In this document: piece by piece, positions 1-5,658 of the stretch
Layout of the letters: the number at the start of each line of letters is the position of its first letter
How positions within the stretch are numbered: position 1 is the stretch's first letter
Origin: Thermodesulfovibrionales bacterium
GTDB lineage: Bacteria; Nitrospirota; Thermodesulfovibrionia; Thermodesulfovibrionales; Dissulfurispiraceae
Assembly: GCA_021129835.1 (NCBI GenBank)
Contig: JAJOKM010000006.1
Span: 1-11,326, forward strand
Direction: 5' to 3'
Length of the DNA stretch: 11,326 nt
Notes under the pieces: generated by a model
Databases searched by the model: none
The model's input: only the letters and a program-made list of their open reading frames with translations
Told to the model about the DNA's origin: nothing
Position numbers and translations under genes: made by a program

Positions 1-46
1 AGCCTTTTGTATAAAATATGCTCTAACCCCTTTCTGTAATATAGCA

Positions 47-139
47 AGCTCCCCCATCAAGGGGGAGGGAATTAAGGAATATTATCAATAAACATTCCCC
101 CTCCCCTCGGTGGGAGGGGGATTAGGGGGAGGGGGAGCT
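47..139. repeat. Palindromic C/G-tract intergenic repeat
   Basis: An outer perfect 9-bp inverted repeat, AGCTCCCCC (47-55) and GGGGGAGCT (131-139), encloses an inner hairpin whose 9-bp stem CCCCCTCCC (97-105) pairs with GGGAGGGGG (112-120). G-runs follow at 125-129 and 131-135. The layout of a hairpin followed by a trailing G-tract resembles the sequences at 9815-9849 and, on the minus strand, 9951-9921, so it is probably one family of interspersed palindromes. It lies just 3' of hemL; read on the minus strand the inner hairpin is followed by AATGTTTATT and could act as a weak terminator. Confidence 0.7.
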
Positions 140-156
140 GAACTATTACCTTTTGC

Positions 157-1440
157 CTAAATTTCGCCCAAGGCATTATATGCCGCATTAATTGTCTTAT
201 CTATGTCTGCCTTTGTATGGGCAATAGATATAAACCCGGCCTCGAATTGTGATGGAGCCAAGTTTATTCCGCTCTTTAGCATTGCCATGAAAAATCTCGA
301 AAATTTCTCGGTGTCAGCCCTCTTTGCTGTCTCATAATCAACTACATCCCTAGCTGTAAAGTATGTGCAGAACATACTTCCTGCCCTATAAAATCTCGTC
401 TTAACATCATTTCCCTCTGCAGCATCCTTCAAGCCTTCTTCAAGGTACTGCATTGTCCTTTCAAGCCTTTTATAGGTATCTCTTTTAGAGAGTATCTTTA
501 GTGTCTCTACCCCTGCGGTCATAGCAATGGGATTACCTGAAAGCGTTCCTGCCTGATAAACAGGTCCTTCTGGCGCTACCATAGACATAATCTCTCGCAA
601 CCCTCCGTATGCACCAACTGGAAATCCCCCGCCAATAATCTTACCAAGACATGTAATATCAGGCCTTACTCCATAATATGCCTGCGCACCACCATAAGAG
701 ACCCTGAAACCTGTCATCACCTCATCAAATATGAGGACAATACCATACTTCTGTGTCTCTTCCCTTAAGGTCTCCAAAAAACCTGGCATTGGAAGGACAC
801 AGCCGATATTACCGGCTACTGGTTCAACGATAACGCAAGCTATAGATTTCCACTCCTTTTGTATCACACTTTTAAAGGTATCAATATCATTGAATGGAAC
901 TACTAAGGTATCCCTGGCATAAGACTCTGGAACCCCTGCACTGCCTGGAATACCAAATGTCGCAGTGCCTGAGCCTGCCTCTACCAAAAGACCATCTGCA
1001 TGTCCGTGATAACATCCCTCAAACTTTATTATCTTATCCTTCCTCGTAAAGCCCCTCGACACTCTTATAGCACTCATTGTCGCTTCTGTTCCAGAGTTTA
1101 CCATCCTTATCTTCTCAATAGATGGGTATGCCTTTATTATCAACTCTGCAAGTTTTATCTCGATAGGCGTGGGGGCACCGTAACTCGTGCCATTTTCGAT
1201 AGTTGATTTGAGGGACTCAACAACAACTGGATGGGAGTGCCCCAATATCATGGGACCCCATGAAAGGACGTAATCTATATATTCGTTATCATCTACATCA
1301 TAAATCTTAGAGCCCTTCGCCGTCTTGATGAATATTGGCAGACCACCAACCGACTTAAATGCCCTGACAGGACTGTTAACCCCGCCGGGTATCAATTCAA
1401 TGGCCTTTCTGTAAAGTCTCTTTGATTTTGCCGTTGTCAT
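157..1440 (-). CDS. hemL: Glutamate-1-semialdehyde 2,1-aminomutase
   Basis: This cytosolic PLP enzyme converts glutamate-1-semialdehyde to 5-aminolevulinate, the last step of the C5 route into all tetrapyrroles, including the siroheme used by DsrAB. The 427-residue length is normal for the family. Visible class III aminotransferase motifs are NSGTEA (115-120), YHGH (144-147), FDEVMTGFR (238-246, with D239 expected to contact the pyridine nitrogen), LGKIIGGG with the Schiff-base lysine K267, and GTLSGNP (298-304). The N-terminus with VNSPVRAF is typical of HemL and supports the ATG at 1440. The ribosome binding site is modest, a GGGAAG very close to the ATG. The gene follows pyk after 77 bp on the same strand, with its own possible -10 box in the gap. 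Nothing looks damaged. Confidence 0.96.
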   Translation of the reverse strand: MTTAKSKRLYRKAIELIPGGVNSPVRAFKSVGGLPIFIKTAKGSKIYDVDDNEYIDYVLSWGPMILGHSHPVVVESLKSTIENGTSYGAPTPIEIKLAELIIKAYPSIEKIRMVNSGTEATMSAIRVSRGFTRKDKIIKFEGCYHGHADGLLVEAGSGTATFGIPGSAGVPESYARDTLVVPFNDIDTFKSVIQKEWKSIACVIVEPVAGNIGCVLPMPGFLETLREETQKYGIVLIFDEVMTGFRVSYGGAQAYYGVRPDITCLGKIIGGGFPVGAYGGLREIMSMVAPEGPVYQAGTLSGNPIAMTAGVETLKILSKRDTYKRLERTMQYLEEGLKDAAEGNDVKTRFYRAGSMFCTYFTARDVVDYETAKRADTEKFSRFFMAMLKSGINLAPSQFEAGFISIAHTKADIDKTINAAYNALGEI

Positions 1441-1482
1441 GATCTTCCCAATCCTTTTAAATTAAGACATTCTATAAATCTC

Positions 1483-1494
1483 ATTATACCTGAT
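1483..1494 (-). promoter_or_regulatory. Possible -10 box upstream of hemL (TCAGGTATAAT motif)
   Basis: On the minus strand TCAGGTATAATG occurs about 43 bp before the hemL ATG, with a perfect TATAAT at 1488-1483. No convincing -35 box sits 16-18 bp upstream (GCATAG). The same TCAGGTATAAT core recurs upstream of pyk and before dsrN. It may be a promoter or part of a repeated motif. Confidence 0.35.
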
Positions 1495-1517
1495 TACACA
1501 GATTTCTATGCTGCAGG

Positions 1518-2942
1518 CTACTGTACTGAATGTAACCTTATGATATTGGGCTCTCCCATGAATGGCGAACCTGCTACAAAGACGATGCTATCACCTTTTT
1601 TAACCAGACCCTCTTTTACTAAGGAACTTTCTATCTCGGCCATCATACCAGGTTCGAGGGCATCTATGTCATCTGTGAGCCGTATAAGCTTTGAATAAGC
1701 CCCCCAATAAAGTGATATCCTTCTGAATGTCCTTTCGTCTGGAGAAACGGCTATTATCGGGGCAGCAGGCCTGCGTTTAGATAGAAGCCTTGCAGTGAAG
1801 CCAGAGTGCGTAAAGACTACAATTGCCCTGGCATCAATATAATGGGCTGTTTCGCATGCCCCGTCGGCTATAGCCCCAGAAAATGTCCTGTCTGCGTGAT
1901 ACACGGCGCGATGCAGCTTGTCTGCAAACATAAAACCCGCTTCTGTATATTTTATTATTGTGTCCATCATCCTTACTGATTCGGCTGGATAAGTTCCCAT
2001 TGCTGTTTCGGCCGAAAGCATCAAGGCATCAGTTCCATCCAATACGGCATTAGCGACATCAGTCGCCTCTGCCCTCGTCGGTCTTGTGTGTCGCGTCATA
2101 GACTCAAGCATCTGTGTTGCCGTTATCACTTGTTTGCACCGCTTATTTGCAAGGGCAATTAGCCTTTTCTGCAGTAATGGCACTCTCTCGGTAGGCATCT
2201 CAACGCCAAGGTCGCCCCTTGCTATCATGATTCCGTCTGTAATGTCCATAATCTCATCGATATTGTCTAATGCCTCCTGTTTTTCTATCTTGGCTATTAG
2301 TGGTGGCAGTGTTAACCCCTCTTTTTTGGCCCACTCTATGATGAGATTGATATCCTCTGCTGTCCTGACAAAGGATATAGCGACATAATCGACATCAAGG
2401 TAGATACCAAACCTCAAGTCCCTTTTATCCTTATCGGTAAATGCTGGTAGCGATGTCTTCGTAAGTGGCAGGTTAACACCCTTTTTTGATCGCAGAATTC
2501 CTCCCTCCTCAACAGTAGCTATCAGGGCGTCTTTTGTCCTGCCTGTTACATTAAGTTTTATAAGACCATCATCAAAGAGGATACTGTCGCCACCTTTTAC
2601 ATCTTCTAACAAGGCAGGATAGGATATAAAAAGGGCCTTTTTATTGCCCACGCTATCACCTGGGTAAAGAAGGAGGTCCTCACCGGGCTCTAAAGTTATA
2701 GCGCCGCCATCCAGATCGCCAATCCTTATCTTTATTCCTTGCAAGTCTTGAAGAACAGCGACGACACTGCCTTGCTTTAATGCCTCTTCACGAACATGGG
2801 ACACAACCTTGCGGTGGGTATCATGGTCGCTATGAGAGAAATTCAACCTTGCCACATTCATGCCACTTCTGATCAAGGCGCCAATCATCTCCATGCTATT
2901 TGATGCAGGACCTATTGTGCAGACTATCTTGGCCTTTCTCAT
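1518..2942 (-). CDS. pyk: Pyruvate kinase
   Basis: The enzyme transfers phosphate from phosphoenolpyruvate to ADP, giving pyruvate and ATP at the end of glycolysis. From the start chosen here it has 474 residues, the usual length. Visible motifs are CTIGPAS (8-14), NFSH (34-37), LIAKIEKQEA (215-224, with K218 and metal ligand E220), IMIARGDLG (238-246, D244), ITATQMLESM (273-282), the PTRAEATDVANAVLDGTDA block near 288-306, and a C-terminal domain ending VAGSPF...IIRLHSV. The reading frame is open to 2993, but the first 17 codons overlap repeat DNA. The ATG at 2942 has AGGAG five bases upstream and begins the conserved RKAKIVCTIGP. One oddity is that the usual GPK loop reads DLQGIKIR, with isoleucine at position 70. 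Confidence 0.95.
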   Translation of the reverse strand: MRKAKIVCTIGPASNSMEMIGALIRSGMNVARLNFSHSDHDTHRKVVSHVREEALKQGSVVAVLQDLQGIKIRIGDLDGGAITLEPGEDLLLYPGDSVGNKKALFISYPALLEDVKGGDSILFDDGLIKLNVTGRTKDALIATVEEGGILRSKKGVNLPLTKTSLPAFTDKDKRDLRFGIYLDVDYVAISFVRTAEDINLIIEWAKKEGLTLPPLIAKIEKQEALDNIDEIMDITDGIMIARGDLGVEMPTERVPLLQKRLIALANKRCKQVITATQMLESMTRHTRPTRAEATDVANAVLDGTDALMLSAETAMGTYPAESVRMMDTIIKYTEAGFMFADKLHRAVYHADRTFSGAIADGACETAHYIDARAIVVFTHSGFTARLLSKRRPAAPIIAVSPDERTFRRISLYWGAYSKLIRLTDDIDALEPGMMAEIESSLVKEGLVKKGDSIVFVAGSPFMGEPNIIRLHSVQ

Positions 2943-2947
2943 AATTG

Positions 2948-2952
2948 CTCCT
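2948..2952 (-). promoter_or_regulatory. pyk ribosome binding site (decides the start)
   Basis: AGGAG on the minus strand lies five bases before the ATG at 2942. No comparable site precedes the in-frame ATG at 2993, and the intervening codons come from a repeated TTGAACC-type sequence. This fixes the pyk start at 2942. Confidence 0.75.
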
Positions 2953-2976
2953 GGTATAATATGCCTAATCAGGTTA

Positions 2977-3040
2977 TCAGGTTCAAAGTCCACGGTTCAC
3001 GGTTAACAACCTTTCTATAACCCTTGAACCTTGAACCTGA
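2977..3040. repeat. Inverted repeat TCAGGTTCAA / TTGAACCTGA
   Basis: A perfect 10-bp inverted repeat, TCAGGTTCAA (2977-2986) and TTGAACCTGA (3031-3040), encloses 44 bp that includes further GGTTCA/TTGAAC fragments (CACGGTTCACGGTT at 2991-3004; two tandem TTGAACC copies at 3024-3037). It lies in the pyk leader if transcription starts near 3063, and would fold in the mRNA upstream of the ribosome binding site. Confidence 0.65.
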
Positions 3041-3069
3041 GTAGTTACATACTCAGTAGTTACATACTC
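3040..3069. repeat. 15-bp tandem duplication
   Basis: AGTAGTTACATACTC occurs twice back to back (3040-3054 and 3055-3069) with no mismatch. The left copy is embedded in the palindrome TGAGTA-GTTACA-TACTCA (3038-3055). It lies directly beside the TATAAT box suggested for pyk. Confidence 0.8.
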
Positions 3070-3098
3070 ATTATACCTGACTCATTAGAAATTACGAA
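3070..3098 (-). promoter_or_regulatory. Possible pyk promoter
   Basis: On the minus strand a perfect TATAAT (3075-3070) lies 17 bp from a weak -35, TTCGTA (3098-3093). It sits within TCAGGTATAATGAG, matching the motif upstream of hemL. The predicted transcript would carry a leader of about 120 bases containing the tandem and inverted repeats. Confidence 0.4.
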
Positions 3099-3124
3099 AC
3101 ACCGATGATCCAAAATCAATTAAG

Positions 3125-3283
3125 TCGTAAAAAGCCTTTAAAAGTATTTTTCCGTCATTCCGACAGAGTCGTTTTCAAAGGCAGATTCCGACTTATCCTG
3201 TCATTCCGACTTGTTCGGAATCGTTCCTTGCCTTTAAGTCTGGATTCCCGCTGAAGGACTGCGGGAATGACGGCTTTTTACGA
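3125..3283. repeat. MITE-like palindromic element with GTCATTCC repeats
   Basis: The element of about 159 bp is bounded by perfect 12-bp inverted ends, TCGTAAAAAGCC (3125-3136) and GGCTTTTTACGA (3272-3283). Inside are a second inverted pair, CCGTCATTCC (3152-3161) and GGAATGACGG (3264-3273), and two hairpins: ATTCCGA/TCGGAAT (3203-3209/3215-3221) and ATTCCCGC/GCGGGAAT (3244-3251/3261-3268). GTCATTCC units are common small interspersed repeats in several bacterial phyla. No ORF or transposase is present. It fills most of the 378-bp gap between pyk and the aminotransferase gene, and no gene was seen in that gap. Confidence 0.75.
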
Positions 3284-3320
3284 ATTTGTCAAAATTAATA
3301 ATTCAACACTTGCGAAGGCC

Positions 3321-4178
3321 TCAGTTTTTCTCTGCATATGCCTTCACCTCTTGTCTGTATTTTTCGAGCAGCAATCTCGATACATCCCCTACACCAAAAT
3401 CTACTTTGGCTATTCTGCAGACAGGCACCACCTCCATAGTGGTGTTTGTTATAAATACCTCAGATGCCATGTATAGTTCACCAGTAGTAAACTCCCCCTC
3501 TTTCACGGCAATTCCATTCCTTGCAGCAAGCTCTATTACTACCGCCCTTGTTATCCCATCAAGTATCCCACAGCCAATAGACGGCGTTAACAAAAAACCA
3601 TCCTTAACAAAAAAGATATTGCTCGTTGTGCATTCTGTGATATAGCAGCCGGAATTTAGCATTACTGCATCATCAGCACCTTCCTGTTTCGCCTCTATTT
3701 TTGCAAGAATATTATTTAGAAAATTAAGTGACTTAATCCGGGGGTCAATCGCCTCTTTCAGGTTCCTTTTAACAGTAGAGACTATTAGTTTTATTCCTGT
3801 ACCGTAGAGAGACGCTGGATAATCCTTGATAGCACTAGCTATTACTACAAAAGTGGGCTCCTTGCAAAGGGCTGGGTCAAGGCCGGGTGGGCCATATCCC
3901 CGTGATACAGTCAACCGTACATATGCGTTTTTAAGGAAATTTGCCTGCAACGTCTCATAAATTGCTAATTTTATATCTTGTGGTCTCCTCGATATATTAA
4001 GCCCTATAAGTGAAGCAGATCTGTATAATCTCTGGATATGCTCATCCATCATAAAGACTACACCGCCGTAAACACGCAAGGTCTCATATATACCATCCCC
4101 ATACAAAAACCCATGATCAAACACAGAAACCATTGCTTCTTCTTCCGGAACAGTCCTATTGTTTAGATATACATACAC
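3321..4178 (-). CDS. Class IV (fold-type IV) aminotransferase, branched-chain / D-amino-acid aminotransferase-like
   Basis: This PLP enzyme belongs to the family that includes IlvE, D-alanine aminotransferase (Dat) and aminodeoxychorismate lyase (PabC). Its 285 residues fit any of the three. The N-terminal block with DHGFLYGDGIYETLR (21-35) is diagnostic for the fold. The PLP lysine should be K149 in IKSLNFLNNILAK, and E182 in TECTTSNIFF should contact the pyridine nitrogen. GILDGITR (204-211) and TNTTMEVVPV (244-253) complete the cofactor and substrate site. The KSLN...LAKIEA region is closest in style to Dat or PabC, so substrate specificity is open. Translation starts at GTG (4178); AGGA lies about 13 bases upstream, farther than ideal, but the conserved N-terminus excludes a later start. 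It is divergent from trpD across a repeat-filled gap. Confidence 0.9.
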   Translation of the reverse strand: MYVYLNNRTVPEEEAMVSVFDHGFLYGDGIYETLRVYGGVVFMMDEHIQRLYRSASLIGLNISRRPQDIKLAIYETLQANFLKNAYVRLTVSRGYGPPGLDPALCKEPTFVVIASAIKDYPASLYGTGIKLIVSTVKRNLKEAIDPRIKSLNFLNNILAKIEAKQEGADDAVMLNSGCYITECTTSNIFFVKDGFLLTPSIGCGILDGITRAVVIELAARNGIAVKEGEFTTGELYMASEVFITNTTMEVVPVCRIAKVDFGVGDVSRLLLEKYRQEVKAYAEKN

Positions 4179-4245
4179 GGAATAATTTTAGTCCTTTCTC
4201 GAGTCGATACTATTATGATATAGTTTACTAAAAGGCTGAAAGCAG

Positions 4246-4381
4246 AGGGGCGAAAGATTTTTCGCCCCTACATGCAACATTTTAACGTAAGGAGGACATT
4301 ATATTCAGCCCCAGCATGCAACATTTTAACATAAGGATGATATTATATTCAGCACGTAGGGGCGAAAAATCTTTCGCCCCT
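4246..4381. repeat. Composite repeat: inverted 26-bp hairpins flanking a 44-bp-period tandem repeat
   Basis: Two 26-bp sequences (4246-4271 and 4356-4381) are exact reverse complements. Each is itself a hairpin with a 10-bp stem, AGGGGCGAAA/TTTCGCCCCT. Between them lie two copies of a 39-bp sequence (4271-4309 and 4315-4353) at 44-bp spacing with three mismatches; each starts CATGCAACATTTTAAC and ends ATTATATTCAGC. GTAGGGGCGAA-type hairpins are common bacterial interspersed repeats. The right hairpin ends five bases before the trpD ribosome binding site, and the whole unit separates two divergent genes. No ORF is apparent inside. Confidence 0.85.
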
Positions 4382-4396
4382 GTTCGGAGGTAATGG

Positions 4397-5416
4397 ATGA
4401 TAAAAGATGCCATAAATCTTATAGTCCAGAATATAAGTCTGTCAGAGGATGAGATAGCAGAGAGCATGACAGAGATAATGGAAGGCAGGGCAACAAATGC
4501 ACAGATAAGCGCTTTTCTCACGGCATTGAGTATGAAGGGTGAGACAGTAGAAGAGATTACAGGCGCTGCTCGGATAATGAGGGAGAAGGCAACAAAAATT
4601 AACGCCCCTAATGGAGTTATTGACACATGCGGGACAGGCGGCGACATGGCTGGCACATTTAATATCTCGACAACCACAGCAATAGTTGTTGCTGCAGCAG
4701 GCATACCTGTAGCAAAACACGGAAATCGATCCGTATCAAGCCAGTCAGGAAGCGCTGATGTAATAGAGGCACTTGGAGTAAATATTGAGCTCTCCCCAGA
4801 GAAGGTCGAGAGGTGTTTATTCGAGACAAATTTCGGATTTCTCTTTGCCCCCTTATTTCATCCCTCCATGAAATCCGCTATTGTGCCTCGCAGAGAAATA
4901 GGGATAAGGACTATATTTAATATCCTTGGACCCCTCACAAATCCTGCAGGGGCAAGACGACAGATGTTAGGGGTCTTCTCTGGCGAACTGACATATACCG
5001 TTGCATCCGTACTTGGCATCTTAGGCGCTACAGATGCAATGGTTGTTCATGGCGAAGATGGACTTGATGAAATCACCATATGCGGTGAAACGAGGGTTTC
5101 GAGATATAAAAATGGAAAGGTAGAGACCTTTTATATAACACCTGATGATTTTGGATTTAAGGTGGCAGGTATAGATGATCTGGCAGGTGGAGATAAAGAA
5201 AGGAATGCCGAGATAACCCGTTCCATTCTTAAAGGCATTAATGCCGAGCATGGACCAAAGCGAAATATCGTACTGATGAACTCTGCTGCAGCCATTGTAG
5301 TTTCTGGGCTTACAGATGACCTTGCGACGGCAAAGGATATTGCAGTAGAAACTATAGACTCTAAGAAGGCATTGAGAAAATTAGAGGAGATCAAAAGAAT
5401 AACTAATTTACTCTAA
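4397..5416 (+). CDS. trpD: Anthranilate phosphoribosyltransferase
   Basis: TrpD joins anthranilate to phosphoribosyl pyrophosphate, the second committed step of tryptophan synthesis, in the cytosol. The 339 residues match the family. Visible motifs are DTCGTGGD (76-83, the PRPP loop), KHGNRSVSSQSGSADV (107-122), HPSMK (155-159), GIRTIFNILGPLTNP (169-183), and VHGEDGLDE (217-225) with metal-binding D224 and E225. The ATG at 4397 follows GGAGG (4386-4390) by six bases; an ATG at 4393 is out of frame. No other trp gene adjoins it: the divergent neighbour is an aminotransferase and the downstream neighbour is dsrA. The gene is therefore detached from any trp operon visible here. No trp leader peptide was seen upstream. 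Confidence 0.96.
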   Translation: MIKDAINLIVQNISLSEDEIAESMTEIMEGRATNAQISAFLTALSMKGETVEEITGAARIMREKATKINAPNGVIDTCGTGGDMAGTFNISTTTAIVVAAAGIPVAKHGNRSVSSQSGSADVIEALGVNIELSPEKVERCLFETNFGFLFAPLFHPSMKSAIVPRREIGIRTIFNILGPLTNPAGARRQMLGVFSGELTYTVASVLGILGATDAMVVHGEDGLDEITICGETRVSRYKNGKVETFYITPDDFGFKVAGIDDLAGGDKERNAEITRSILKGINAEHGPKRNIVLMNSAAAIVVSGLTDDLATAKDIAVETIDSKKALRKLEEIKRITNLL

Positions 5417-5464
5417 GCCAAGCAGGGCTAAAAAACATTAAATATTGCAATAAATTTTTTTTAT

Positions 5465-5495
5465 TTGACAGTTTTGGGATTTAACATGGTATTTT
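5465..5495 (+). promoter_or_regulatory. Candidate dsr operon promoter P1
   Basis: A perfect -35, TTGACA (5465-5470), follows an A/T-rich tract. The best -10 is TATTTT (5490-5495) at 19-bp spacing, longer than ideal. A start near 5502 would make a leader of about 157 bases before dsrA. The A/T-rich context plus TTGACA resembles the promoter at 11153. Confidence 0.4.
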
Positions 5496-5500
5496 AATGG

Positions 5501-5579
5501 AGTTAGTGGAAACTGCCGCTAATCCCCTACCGTTGTGAGCAATGGTGGATGGCGAAATATCGGGTTTTGCGTTTTTTTT
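5501..5579 (+). promoter_or_regulatory. Structured dsrA leader with terminator-like hairpin (possible attenuator)
   Basis: Three structures follow one another. A small hairpin AGTT/AACT (5501-5504/5511-5514) comes first. A long hairpin follows, with 7-bp stem ACCGTTG (5529-5535), loop TGAG and CAATGGT (5540-5546, one G-U pair), extended across bulges by ATCC/GGAT (5522-5525/5547-5550) and CGCT/GGCG (5517-5520/5551-5554). A hairpin GCGAAA (5552-5557)/TTTTGC (5565-5570) ends in eight T's (5572-5579), like an intrinsic terminator. The long hairpin and the terminator share bases 5552-5554, so they compete. It could be a leader attenuator for the dsr genes, or simply the trpD terminator. I recognise no known riboswitch consensus. 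Confidence 0.45.
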
Positions 5580-5602
5580 CAAAGAAATTTTTAAGTGGGA
5601 GC

Positions 5603-5629
5603 TTGTGGGGCTTTGCCCCTCAATATAAT
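5603..5629 (+). promoter_or_regulatory. Hairpin and alternative promoter P2 before dsrA
   Basis: A hairpin TTG-T-GGGGC / GCCCC-T-CAA (5603-5611/5615-5623, loop TTT, one T-T mismatch) is followed by a perfect TATAAT (5624-5629). A poor -35, TTGTGG (5603-5608), sits at only 15 bp. The TATAAT could serve a short-leader dsrA transcript starting near 5636, with AGGAGG at 5646-5651 shortly after. Confidence 0.35.
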
Positions 5630-5658
5630 GTCTTAAAATTAAAATAGGAGGAGAGTTT

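Noticed and set aside
2943..2993. N-terminal 17-codon extension of pyk from the ATG at 2993
   Set aside because: It covers repeat-derived sequence, lacks a ribosome binding site, and the ATG at 2942 has AGGAG and begins the conserved N-terminus.
3286..3645. 119-codon plus-strand open frame
   Set aside because: Antisense to the end of the class IV aminotransferase gene; no family features or ribosome binding site.
4179..4245. Promoters for the divergent aminotransferase and trpD genes
   Set aside because: Several A/T-rich -10-like hexamers (TATGAT, TATCAT) exist, but none has a convincing -35 at correct spacing, so none was annotated.
4271..4353. CRISPR-like repeat pair
   Set aside because: Only two 39-bp copies separated by 5 bp and flanked by hairpins; no spacers or cas genes.
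4393..4395. ATG four bases before the trpD start
   Set aside because: Out of frame with trpD; the ATG at 4397 has the right spacing from GGAGG and the family-typical N-terminus.
5417..5658. Cobalamin, molybdenum-cofactor or SAM riboswitch upstream of dsrA
   Set aside because: The folded leader lacks the conserved core motifs of those classes that I can recognise; kept only as an unnamed structured leader.
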